Source: Nothopassalora personata (taxonomy: Eukaryota > Ascomycota > Dothideomycetes > Mycosphaerellales > Mycosphaerellaceae). From it: DNA of 64,000 nt. Position numbers and translations under genes: made by a program. The notes below the pieces were generated by a model. That model was not told where the DNA came from and made no database searches. It saw only the letters and a list, made by a program, of their open reading frames with translations. This document shows, piece after piece, positions 54,438-64,000 of the stretch. Each line of letters starts with the position of its first letter. Within the stretch, counting starts at the first letter, position 1. Location: the NCBI GenBank assembly GCA_033816765.1, contig CM066290.1, positions 186,001 through 250,000 on the forward strand. Reading direction: 5' to 3'.

Positions 54438-54442
54438 CTAAC

Positions 54443-55106
54443 CCACTGATACCCGATCACCTTGGACTATGAAGCTCAAGCAAGCTGGGCAAGACGCTAT
54501 ATAACACAAATCTTAGAGCCGAGCAGGTAATGCAGCTACACGAGGGCAAAGGTTGCAGGCAATGCGATCCATCCATTGAAGCGATGCCGCACTGCATGCA
54601 ACAAGATCAGTCATATGCACATGCGCAATGCCTGGCTTGTGAAAAGGATCGTTGTCAAAGTTGGGGACCCTATCAATTCTCTGATCGGAAGCTTGAACCA
54701 TGCGGTGTAACGTAGGAGCTCTCGAGCCGAGTATCGAAGCTCGAAACACCAGACAATATCGAATAATCAGTACTAAGCAAATTGGTATCATTCCATGCCT
54801 CGCCAAGAAGCAAGATTCTCGTTGCCCATCGCATATCCATCCGGTCCCGTCATTCCCGTGCATCCGTTCCAAATCCATGCCATTCCCGTGCATGCAGTGC
54901 GGTACTAATCATGCCATACCCTTCATGCTGTCAATCTGTAATGCAAGATCCCGCGCAGAAGTGGAACCCAAACCAAGGAAAAGAACCACACCACGCCACG
55001 CCACCCTAATCGTAAATCTTACCCTCTCGCAGACCCTGTTTCGCCCAATCGCTCAGTTCCACCACATGGTAGCACGGTCCTGCCTTCATCCGGCAAGGAT
55101 CACTCT
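54443..55106. other. Flank after the transposon nest
   Basis: 664 bp with normal composition resuming at once after the second CTAAC. CCATGCC/GCATGC-type words recur near 54790-54920, but no ordered repeat is evident. No gene is recognised. Confidence 0.45.
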
Positions 55107-56048
55107 TCACCGTCTCCGCCCTCTTGCCTCATCCACATGCTCTGCAGGCTCCGTCGCACCGCTCTGGATGACATACAGCATCTCAGCTTTGCGTTCTGCC
55201 TCGGGTGACTCGCAGAGAGTATACATTTGACTGCTCGGTCGTCTCCAGACGTGATGCTTGCCACTCATCGTGCGTGAGAAGCGGAGACCGGGCCTCTCGA
55301 GCTGACGTGCTTGACGGCGCCGTTCGCGCGCTCGCTCGACTAGGTAAGCGACGGGGAGGTCATCGTCGTCGGAGTCGTCGGAGACGTCATCGTCGTCTTC
55401 CTCGTCTGTTTCTTCGTCGCATGGTGTAGCTTCGAGGAGATAGCTTGGGATAGCTTGGCGACGTGATGTGTTGGCTTTGCAGTGGGCGTGAATGTCGAAT
55501 TCGTCCTTGAAGTTGGGTGAGCTGTCTGGTGTGAGTTGTGGCACATCGTCGACGAGAGGAGTCCAGACGCCACGACTTGATGAGTCGGACGGGGTCAGAT
55601 TGCGTTCGACAGCGCGTTGGAGAGCGGAAGCTTGGCTATGCAGCAGGCTATTCCAGCGATCTGGCATGGCTTGACCCTGTTGCGCGCGTCTGCGGTCCTT
55701 GTCGAAGAGAGCGAAGTCGGTAATGCCAGCATCCCATTCTATTTCTCCGGCGTCCTCGTCGTTGGAGTCCTCGGCCCAGTCTTCGTACTCATACATCTGC
55801 ACAGGTGATAGGAAGTGGTTCTCGGGATGTTCTGAGAGGTCATATTCGAAGAGGTCGACAGACTTGTTTGTGTGCTTAAGAGGAGCCATGGTTGGGGTTG
55901 CGGGCTGCGATATATGTATTCTCGCTCCATTGCCCATTGGTGAAGTGGCGTTGTTGGATTTTGCTGGGGTGGGAGGCCAAGTTGCGCTGCGGCCTAATGC
56001 TGGCGATGCTGATGGCTCGAGCGGTTGGAACGCGGGCGACGGCTCCAT
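55107..56048 (-). CDS. Uncharacterised acidic, low-complexity protein
   Basis: Single exon, 313 aa. The ATG at 56046-56048 in the context ATACCATGG is preferred over an in-frame ATG 29 codons upstream. No domain is recognised. The N terminus is Pro/Ser/Thr-rich. A more ordered stretch reads LFEYDLSEHPENHFLSPVQM and YEYEDWAEDSNDEDAGEIEWD. Near the end a run of about 25 mostly Asp/Glu residues (TDEEDDDDVSDDSDDDD) precedes an Arg-rich helix (YLVERARERRRQARQLERPG). Long single frame, strong start context and biased composition support a real gene. A nuclear or chromatin-related role would be a guess from composition alone. Confidence 0.6.
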   Translation of the reverse strand: MEPSPAFQPLEPSASPALGRSATWPPTPAKSNNATSPMGNGARIHISQPATPTMAPLKHTNKSVDLFEYDLSEHPENHFLSPVQMYEYEDWAEDSNDEDAGEIEWDAGITDFALFDKDRRRAQQGQAMPDRWNSLLHSQASALQRAVERNLTPSDSSSRGVWTPLVDDVPQLTPDSSPNFKDEFDIHAHCKANTSRRQAIPSYLLEATPCDEETDEEDDDDVSDDSDDDDLPVAYLVERARERRRQARQLERPGLRFSRTMSGKHHVWRRPSSQMYTLCESPEAERKAEMLYVIQSGATEPAEHVDEARGRRR

Positions 56049-59000
56049 GGTATATGTAACGCACGGAGAGGAGTGTTGGATCGTGGTTGACAACCATGCG
56101 CGGAGCTGCCCTGTGCTGAGCGTGGGATGGAGCAATTCGGTGTAGAGCTGTTCGGAGTTTGCCGTTGCTCATGCGTTGCAACGTTCTGCCGCAGGCAACC
56201 AGAAGCGCGGTAGCGCGATCGGGAATCAGAAGTTGGAGACAACCAGGTGGTCCCGATATTACCCGGCGCTGCGGCCAGTCAGTCGTGTTGTTGTGTACGG
56301 ATATGTACCGTACAGCGGTGGTGGCGGTCGAGGTGTGAAGCTGCGCGCAGAGTACTGAAAGTGTGGGATGCGCACAGTACGTGTGAAACGTGCAGCAACA
56401 CCAGGAAAAGAGAACGAGCGACGGGGATTTTATTCTTGCAAGCGGGGAAAGCGAAGGCGATAAGAAGAGCAGGCAGAAAGAGGCCGAAAGGAATGACTGC
56501 GACGGCGACCGTCTGCTTTCAAGAGGTGTAGTACGTCTTCATCTGTTTAGGCTGCGTCACACAGTCAGAGGAGGCCGCAGCAGACAGGCCATTTCTCTCA
56601 GATGACTGGATAGTGAGACATGGATCGTGCCCAGAGTGTGTGTGCACCCTCACCACCCACCCTCACCTCGCCGTGGGTGCGGGCGGCGTCGATAGGGAAA
56701 GAGGCAGCTCAATACAGTAATGCAAAAGCTTGACATCCCGCGTCAGCCAGTTTCGCGTCGCGTAGGAGCTGTTGCGGCGTTGGTCCTTTTCTGTGCTATG
56801 CTCGCTTCGACGCTTATCAAAGGGCGAACCGGGCGTCTGCTTGCTGGTGTGAACAGCTGCAAGGTACCACGACAGCCAGTAGGCGCTACTGTCCACGTCC
56901 ACGCGAGGCGCCTCAGTCCGCAATGCAGCGATTCTTGCGTCACAAAGGCGGGCCATGATGAAGGGAGGCGGTGATGATTGCTTAGCGGTGTCTATGATGG
57001 TCCAACGTGACAGAAGAGGGTGTGATGCGCGTGAGATCAGGTTAGTTCTATCTGGACAGGGATTTTCGATCTGTACAACGCGCACGACTCAAGCCCTTTC
57101 TTTCTCCTTCACACACATCTGGCGTCATGACAGATGCTGTACGACGAGTTCGCAGCAGACGACGCAAGGGCGTGTGTTCTTTGATCAAACCGCACGTCTT
57201 GTCACGGCGAGTCAGCGCCTGCCAATATTGATGACCAGCCACCAAAGAGTAGCGCGGGATGTCCATCAATAATAGTTCTACCTGGAAACTGCAGGTAAAC
57301 AGCCGTGCCGGCACGCATTCCTCGGCACTCGCACGCCGCCAACTCCGCCATTGTCGCTCAACTCATTACCAACCTCGCCATTCTTCATGAGGCGGCCGTG
57401 AGAGATCACCTGCCACATCAACATGGTGGTGCACACACGCACACCGGACGTCGACTAGTCCTCGGTGGCAAACGACGCGTCTCCACTCCTGCTCTCCCAC
57501 GCACTCGGCATCTCTCAAAGTATGAATCTTACACACCACTGCAGCCGTCTGTGGCTTGGAGAGCAAATCACACGATACTGGTGTCTACACTCCCTCCTCG
57601 GAGATCCGGAAGTGATTGGCTGTGCGCATTCGCTGTATATCTCCTTGTTCGACGCAGGAACGATCTGGTCCCTGCGTCGTAAGCAGAACATCAATTCTGA
57701 TCAGCCTTACGAGATCATGAACGACGATGCTCACATGACCACTGCGCATGGTGACCGGCTGCCTGCACCTTCAGACATGCGGTCGCTCTCTCGCCACCGA
57801 GCTTTGAGATGGAGTGAAGAGAACTTTGTTCGATCGAACAAGACATACTGACAGAGAGCGAAGCCGGCCGTCGAATACCCCAAGGCTAACGAAGCGAGCG
57901 GTTTGCGACTGCTTCAGTCAAACCCCTATGGAACGTACGCCGAGGATTCAGACTTCCCTCCGCTACTGCCGACTGACATGCACGTGGTTAGCAATTGACG
58001 CACCGCGCTATGAACGTTGTGTTCCGGTATGTTCAAGTTCACTTAAGCCGCCGTTCTATTTCACGTATCCTTTGCAGTGCTCGAAATGGGTTGCCGTGGT
58101 AGTGAATGAAGGCAGAATCGGGCGGGTGAGCGAGCAAAGTTTCGTTTATGCTTAACAATATCTCACCTGCGTCCTGCATGACGACCACTTAGGTTCTCCC
58201 GACTTCTTGGAATACCTCCATGGAGCAAGTATCAACACTGTCAAGTGATGGCCAACGGGCACAAAACCTTCAGTTGACTTATGGCCCTCTCCCCGTCAAA
58301 TCATGTCACTCAAAGTCGGCACGCCGCACCTGGGCCGGTATGAAGGCGAACCAGTTTCGATCATCTTGCGCGTCTCTGTCTGTCGACGACAACAGCGTCT
58401 TCAACGTTCAATGGACCGGCGTGAGTTCTTCCACCATGCACATGACACTCTTCATGAGGTTCAGCTGATCGGGTTCCCAGAGCATGGCAGCAGAGACAGC
58501 ATTTCGTTCGAAAGCTTGTGCATGCACGCCACCGAGTAGCGTGCTATTTACAAAGTTTCATCTGCAAGTGTACTCTCATCAGCCGCCATGCACAAGCTCA
58601 CAGCGACAGGTCCGAACGCACGATAGCCAAAGTGGCATCTTGGCGTGCAGGTCGCATGAGCTGAAAATAATCCTTCGCCACAATAAAGTTTCTGGAGACA
58701 AGCTTTGAGGTTTAAGGCACTGCGCGACTTGTATGATCCTTTAGCACGCTTTGTCAGGTGAATGTTTCAAACAAAAAGCTGGCACACAGCCACAGCACTC
58801 TCGAGATATTTACACTGGAGCTTCGGTCGGACGATCAAATGAGCTCGCCTGAACTCCAATAGGGATACTGCTGGCGTTGTGAAGGCTTTTCCCCTGTACT
58901 GGCCTACTTGTAGGGCTTTCACTATCCATCCATCGCTTTCATGGCCACAGTACATCCGGATACAGCAGCCCGATCCACAACTCACGGTATGGGACGGGAC

Positions 59001-59613
59001 CATTGAGACTCCAGACGAAGAGGTCCCGGCGATCCGCGCTGTGGGAGGTGCCAGGCTCAGCGTCTGCGGCTCCGGTAGTGACGTGAAGCAACATATTTGA
59101 CGTCCAAGTCTACGAGATGCAGCGTATAAGCTGAAGGTATCAGAAAGCACGCATCCAACAGCTGATGAATCTGAACACAACGAGGCGTATAGTCCAATAC
59201 GAAGGAATGAGCCGCCTATACATCTTCATCGTGCCCGGGTGGTATCTGGCTTGAAGGATCAACAGATCTGTCCCCAGTCGCGTGCTAGCTCAATCTACAT
59301 CTGTGACTGTGCGCCTATGGCTGTGTTGGCTACGGCATACCCCGAAGTGACCTACAGGATCCTGCGCCCGAGGGGATGTATGCTGTTCTTCCTGTTCTTG
59401 CGCGTGGTCGTTTTGTGGATCACCATCGTTCGAAATCGCTGGCACTGACAGAGGGCATCGGTACCATCGGGATATAGGGTGTCTCTCGCATCGATCCCGA
59501 ACCACATCACGATGTCACACACAGAAGAGTGCCACATTCCTTGTTCAAGAGTCCTCCTTCACGATGAAAAGAAATCAACGTCCACGAGCACTCAAGACGA
59601 GGATGTAACGAAG
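56049..59613. other. Long region without a recognised gene
   Basis: 3.6 kb. Overlapping frames of 60-140 codons occur on both strands (for example 57465-57851 plus, 56663-57085 minus, 58767-59180 minus), but none shows a domain, signal peptide or consistent splice pattern. Composition is ordinary, without RIP-like TA excess. Confidence 0.4.
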
Positions 59614-59999
59614 CATGGTACGTGACGATCATGGACGCAACAATCGCAAATATGCTGACGTCGATCCCGCAGCTCACAACAAAGTCTCGGAGAACAACGA
59701 CCAAGCCGTCCACGACAACCCGCAATATCACCGCTATGCATAGGCTACCACTGCCGAACTCTTTTACGACCTCTTCTTTGTCGCCAACCTGACAGTCTTC
59801 ACCAACGTTCACGAAGTCAACGATGGCCAGACTGTCCAGCAGTATATCGAGTTCCTTTGTGTCTTGTGGTTCACTTGGTATCAAGTCAGCGTACTTGAGT
59901 CGACATCAAAGTATTCACAGCCCGTCATTGACCTTCGCCAGCCCTACGGCGTCCGCCTCTCCACCGACTCCGTCTTCGAGCGCAGAGCAATCCGACAAT
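59614..59999 (+). pseudogene. LtrA-family (low temperature requirement A) membrane protein fragment
   Basis: ATG at 59614-59616 opens a hydrophilic leader (MVRDDHGRNNRKYADVDP...) that meets TAG near 59740. The same frame then reads ATTAELFYDLFFVANLTVFT, EVNDGQTVQQYIEFLCVLWF and TWYQVSVLE, a good match to the first two transmembrane segments of LtrA-type proteins. It goes on through STDSVFERRAIRQ to a stop near 60001. The remaining helices of this large family are missing. The internal stop and the truncation make it a pseudogene. The substrate of LtrA proteins in fungi is unknown. Confidence 0.7.
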
Positions 60000-60000
60000 A

Positions 60001-60507
60001 GATTCTGGGCACATAACCGTCGTCAAGTGACGTGGCGGGTACCTCGCCGTCTCGGATCGCTGGGGCGGTAATGCGACTAGCCACTCTGAGGAAAGTCAAA
60101 TGCTGCTGGTTGATGCCAGAATGTGTATTCATACGTACTTTCAGCCGAGGAGACGTGAAGAGCGGCAAGTTCGGGTCGAGAATTTGCGCGAAGACTACAG
60201 CATACCATTCGGAGCGGGGAATCTCTCCGTCGCCGTAGGACCGGGCGTCGAGGCGAGAGTTCTTGATCTCGTCTGCGCTTCCGTAGAAAAGAGCTTTGTA
60301 GGAGTCTGGGCACGCTTGGTTTCTGCGGACGCTGATACGGATCTGAGGTGGTTCTGCACTGTCTTCATGGTGGGCTGGATTGTGCGGATGAGGTTGTTGC
60401 GCGCTTGGAGCCGAAGTTTGGCTGAGAGTGTTGAGATTGTGCTTTCGTACGAAGAGAGACTGACATGTAGTGACCTGAGGCTTCTGATGAAAATTGCCTG
60501 TTGACAT
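60001..60507 (-). CDS. Doubtful uncharacterised ORF
   Basis: A minus-strand frame from ATG near 60507 (MSTGNFHQKPQVTTCQ...) stays open past 60000 and includes RRNQACPDSYKALFYGSADE and WYAVVFAQILDPNLPLFTSP, which look protein-like. Its 3' end runs antisense into the LtrA remnant to 59944, so the true end, if any, is unclear. An upstream ATG at 60765 is also in frame. No domain is recognised and no intron is evident. Treat as tentative. Confidence 0.3.
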
Positions 60508-62342
60508 TGTTGGTCTTTGTGCTCGAACTGTGATCAGGTACTTGGGTGGAAATGTTAGCAAAAGGCTTGATGAGCTTGGTCGGTGCCTTTTGTCAACGAT
60601 CGGGCCAGTGCTTCGGCGTGATGTGGCTGACACTGTGAATGTATGTCTGTTTCCTTGAGCGGAGGCAGAGGTGTCTATGTGTGAGTAGATGATCGTATAC
60701 TGAATCCTTTGCGTGCTTGCGAGTAGGCCGCAGGATTTGCCCAAGGTATGTCGTGGTGATGGCATGGCTCTTTCTACGCCGCAATGGCCATGCTGGCACG
60801 TCCGGTAGACACTCGCCTTGCACTACACTACGCCAGGAGAAGTGCCTCTTCTGCTTCCAGCCAGACAACATTGCCCAGGGTCATGCCTAAGCGTCATTTG
60901 GAGACAGTGCCATTACCTCAATTCATCCTGCAGCCTGAATAGGAATTACATAGACAGTAGAATAACGGGATATGATGTCAAGTGAAATGTGTTTGCTCGC
61001 GATTGCGTTTCGGGGAAGCTCCTCCCAACCCGACTTCATCACACCACCATCTTGTCCCTCCTGTTCACTCTGCTGTCAAACAGCGCCTGGATGAACGAAA
61101 TCATGGTTCATTGATTATGCAGACGCGATCAGACATCTGTGTGATTTTGAAACGCACTGTGGCCACAGGAACCTCTAGCTTTTCCGCGATCCTCACGCAA
61201 CAACGAACGCCCAAACGCTCATTTCGATGCGAACGATGTAGCAAACTCAGAGTGTGCAAGAGCAGGAAGATGGTGGTTAATATAGTGAACACCGTCAGCT
61301 ACCGCAGAGTCTATGGCTATAGATGGCTTGCAGCAGGTCATGGTATATTCGCGTCCGTTCTTGCATCGGACTTTCGCTGTGGTTCAAGGAGCAAGGTCAG
61401 AGGGCAACAAGGCGCATATATGCATCGCAGCAAGCGCAACTCTGTACCACGAGGTTGCAGGGGCCATAAAAGGTTATCGTGCTTTTGCAAAGGTATGAAG
61501 ATACTATAAAAGCCATGGTAGCATCTGCTGCAGATGCGGACCGCGCGAGGCCGATGACAGCTACAATGTAGGCGTCCACGGTCAAATGCTTGCTTGCAGA
61601 TGCACATGGTCAACGTCAGCAACAGGAGCCCTGTGTCGTCCGCGAGGGCACTGTATTTGAAGGATCTCACTCGTCGGCTTGCTCTATCTGGTATACCGAC
61701 TACACGATGACATGAGATGTCGCGTCGAAGGATCTTACTTAATCACACATGGGCCTCGCAAGCGTGAAAACGCTTCGGATTGTGTTCATATGATGCCGCT
61801 TGCGCCTTAGCAGCATGCCCTGGCTGTCATTCGTCAGATGTGAAAGTGTTGATATGACAGCAGGTACGACTATCGGAGAAGATGGTGCTACCTATGCTCC
61901 CAGCATTGGTTGATCTCAATGGCAGCGTCGCGATGCTTATAGCTACGACGTGGTAGGTGAAAGCCAGCTGTGATGCTATGGCCGAGCATGGGATGGTGGT
62001 GAATGATTATTTCAGGTCGTGGCACTTGGCACATTGAGGGACCTCACGCCGCGGGTACAGTTGGGAGAGTCCGTCGAGAGGTCACGCGAGGCGCTATTCG
62101 AGGGCGCTTCGAGATGATGTGAGGGGCTTCACGGCTTGTGCGAGCACGCTCTGAGGTGCTGAGGCGACGCTGCCGGCGGTCTGGTGCCTTCAGTTGTCAC
62201 CACACGCGGCAGCGTCCGCTGTATCAAACCTTATTTCAGCGGCTACTTAGAGAGCGCACCGCTTTCCTTAACAAACTTGCCCACCCACACCACTTAGCCT
62301 CACTTCCTACGCGTCGACTACCACCACCAACCACCGCACGAC
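60508..62342. other. Gene-free region upstream of the BTB gene
   Basis: 1.8 kb. A doubtful frame on the minus strand reaches to 60765. No other coding signal, RNA gene or repeat is seen. The CACC/CCAC-rich leader at 62270-62342 is a typical fungal 5' UTR for the next gene. Confidence 0.4.
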
Positions 62343-63697
62343 ATGTCCAACCGACACGACAGGTTCCCCGAGTTCAAAGATGGCGATGTCAAGCTCGTCG
62401 TCACCGGCAGCCGCCAGTACAAGCTCCACAGTGGCGTACTGCGGAACAACTCACCAGTTATGCGTGAGCTGCTGCATGAGAAATATGCCGCGCAGCTCGA
62501 CAGAAAGGCTCAGAAGAACGGCATCACCACTCGCTTCAAGCTCGTGCTGGTGGAGAACCCTCTCTATCCAGATGGCGACGACGAGATGAGCAGGATCGAG
62601 TACGCCTTCGAGGCGGTGGCTCTCAACTCCAACGGTCAGCCAGCCGGCAACAACCTAAGAGGTGTCGGGGATGGCTTGGAAAACGGCAGAGTTATCCCAG
62701 AGATCTTCCTTGTGAGTTCGCTACCACATGTTTGCGCTGACGCCACTGACACTCAAACCAGGCTTACGATGCCGTCCTGGGCGCATTCTACAACGTCCCG
62801 ATTCAGCTCGGTGACGCTCAGTCGGATGGCCTGACCCACCTCCTCTCCATGGCTCTCCAGATCACCTCAGTCGCTGAGTATCTTGACTGCGTGAGTTACC
62901 CGCTCTTGCAGACCTCAAAAGCTCCTACTTATCCGATCTAGGTCCACATCATCACCAAACCAATCGAAGCCACCCTCCTCGCCACAGGCCAACACCTCCT
63001 CAAAGCGATCGCCAACAACCCAACAGCCTGGCTGTCCTTCGCCCACCGCATCCGCTCTAAAGCCATCTTCCGCGAATCCCTCATCCACGCGGCCGGCCAA
63101 TACCACTACCCCACCGTCCAAACCTCCATCGAGAACGGCGAACTCCCCGCAGAAGTCACTACCCTCCTCAAACAAAAGGCCCAAATCATCATCGACGCTG
63201 TCCGCTCCTGCGAACGCCACCTCGCCTCCTACTACCCCACCATCCTCATGCGGGAAAAAACCGTCGGCCGCGTCGACCGCGACAACATCGGCCGCGCAAA
63301 TTACGCAAACGACATCATCATGTGGATCGCCCTGTGCATTTTCCGCCACTGGGCGAGCGACATGATGGCATCGGATCAGACCCATCATGCGAAAGATATG
63401 GGCTTTGCGTTCATTAATGCTGTCGCCCTGGGTGGGGACGCGTACCTCGCGAAGAGCGTGTTGCATGATCAGTTCCATCTGCGGTTCCCGATGAGTCCGA
63501 AGGGTATGGCGTGTACGGAGCATCGGCTGGCGGAGATTAAGGAGGTGGTTAAGCAGTGGACTGTGCCGCTAATGAGGAATGAGAGTCATCTCGATCGGAA
63601 GGCAAATCCGCAGAAGCATTTTCTCTTTACGGTGGTGAAGGGGACGGATTATTCGTGGGATAATGAGAGTGGGTTTGAAGATGAGGATGAGTATTAG
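62343..63697 (+). CDS. BTB/POZ-domain protein
   Basis: Exons 62343..62711, 62762..62890 and 62942..63697, 417 aa. Introns are 50 and 51 bp, each with a GTGAGT donor, CAG and TAG acceptors, both phase 0. The N terminus FKDGDVKLVVTGSRQYKLHSGVLRNNSPVMRELL is a BTB core (usual form: SDVxLxVGxxxFxVHKxVLxxxSxxF). The rest of the BTB-like fold continues in exon 2 (YDAVLGAFYNVPIQL, ALQITSVAEYLDC). Exon 3 is alpha-helical and lacks MATH, Kelch or ankyrin units, as in the many fungal proteins that have BTB alone. It ends in an acidic tail (ESGFEDEDEY). A role as an adaptor is inferred from the domain. The partner is unknown. Confidence 0.85.
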
Positions 63698-64000
63698 AAG
63701 AGGATGGGCATGATTACGGTGAGTAACGGACAAGTAAAGGGATGTTCGAGTCCTTGCAGCACGGACCACGAAGACGTGACAGGATATCGATCGAGGCCTT
63801 CACGAGAAAGGGCACGTGAGCAGGCGAGACCACGGTCCACGGGCAAGACGACCAAAAGGAGCCCTTCACGAGGTAAAAATGAAAAGATAGCGTGGGTAGA
63901 GGTACTCCTGTATCAACAAGTTGAACCTACTGCACGACACTCCAGTATCACTCGAACTTTCCATCCAGATCCTCCTTCATCTCCCTCGCCTCCGTAGTCT
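63698..64000. other. 3' flank at window end
   Basis: 303 bp downstream of the BTB gene. One open plus-strand frame runs to the edge without any family feature. Nothing is called. Confidence 0.4.

Noticed and set aside
55107..56135. Upstream ATG at 56135 for the acidic protein
   Set aside because: The later ATG at 56048 has a far better context (ACCATGG), and the extra 29 residues look like 5' UTR.

Overview
The window is nuclear DNA of a filamentous ascomycete (Pezizomycotina). Short GT-AG introns of about 45-130 bp with CTAAC/CTGAC-type branch sites, fungal forms of Cdc27, Rtt103, Snd2, mL60 and Trs20, a UstYa-type oxidase family and RIP-mutated LTR retrotransposons all point there. A dothideomycete is my best guess, but that is inference.

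Layout. (1) 1-1.2 kb: a broken peroxisomal beta-oxidation gene (FOX2-like). (2) 3.1-15.9 kb: a housekeeping block of APC3/CDC27, SND2, RTT103-like, clathrin light chain, a mitochondrial ABC half-transporter (MDL1-like) and an unrecognised basic/acidic protein. (3) 16.7-28.2 kb: a metabolic block with an epoxide hydrolase ending in SKL, a truncated ABHD12-like hydrolase remnant, a sugar transporter, an acyl-CoA ligase and a PKA catalytic subunit. (4) 30.4-38.6 kb: an accessory block with a small secreted Cys-rich protein, two UstYa-family (DUF3328) oxidases, a secreted precursor with Kex2-bounded repeats, and decayed zinc-finger and ankyrin genes. (5) 39.2-40.8 kb: two divergent housekeeping genes, mL60 and TRS20. 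(6) 41.6-54.4 kb: nested LTR retrotransposons. A Copia element is split by a short non-autonomous LTR element, which holds a Gypsy element. Two layers are bounded by exact 5-bp target-site duplications and all are RIP-mutated. (7) 54.4-64 kb: mostly non-coding sequence with an acidic protein, a decayed LtrA-family gene and a BTB-domain gene.

Most interesting system. The precursor at 34681-35148 and the two UstYa-like genes at about 31.1-33.7 kb look like a compact, apparently undescribed dikaritin-type RiPP locus. A signal peptide leads into six units cut at Lys-Arg. Five carry the core FYPVY and one has a diverged core. The two oxidases, each with both HXXHC motifs, would be the expected macrocyclising enzymes. 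The product is unknown.

Exon structures were worked out by hand from reading frame, splice signals and family resemblance. Positions come from reading the sequence, not from a program. No database search was possible.
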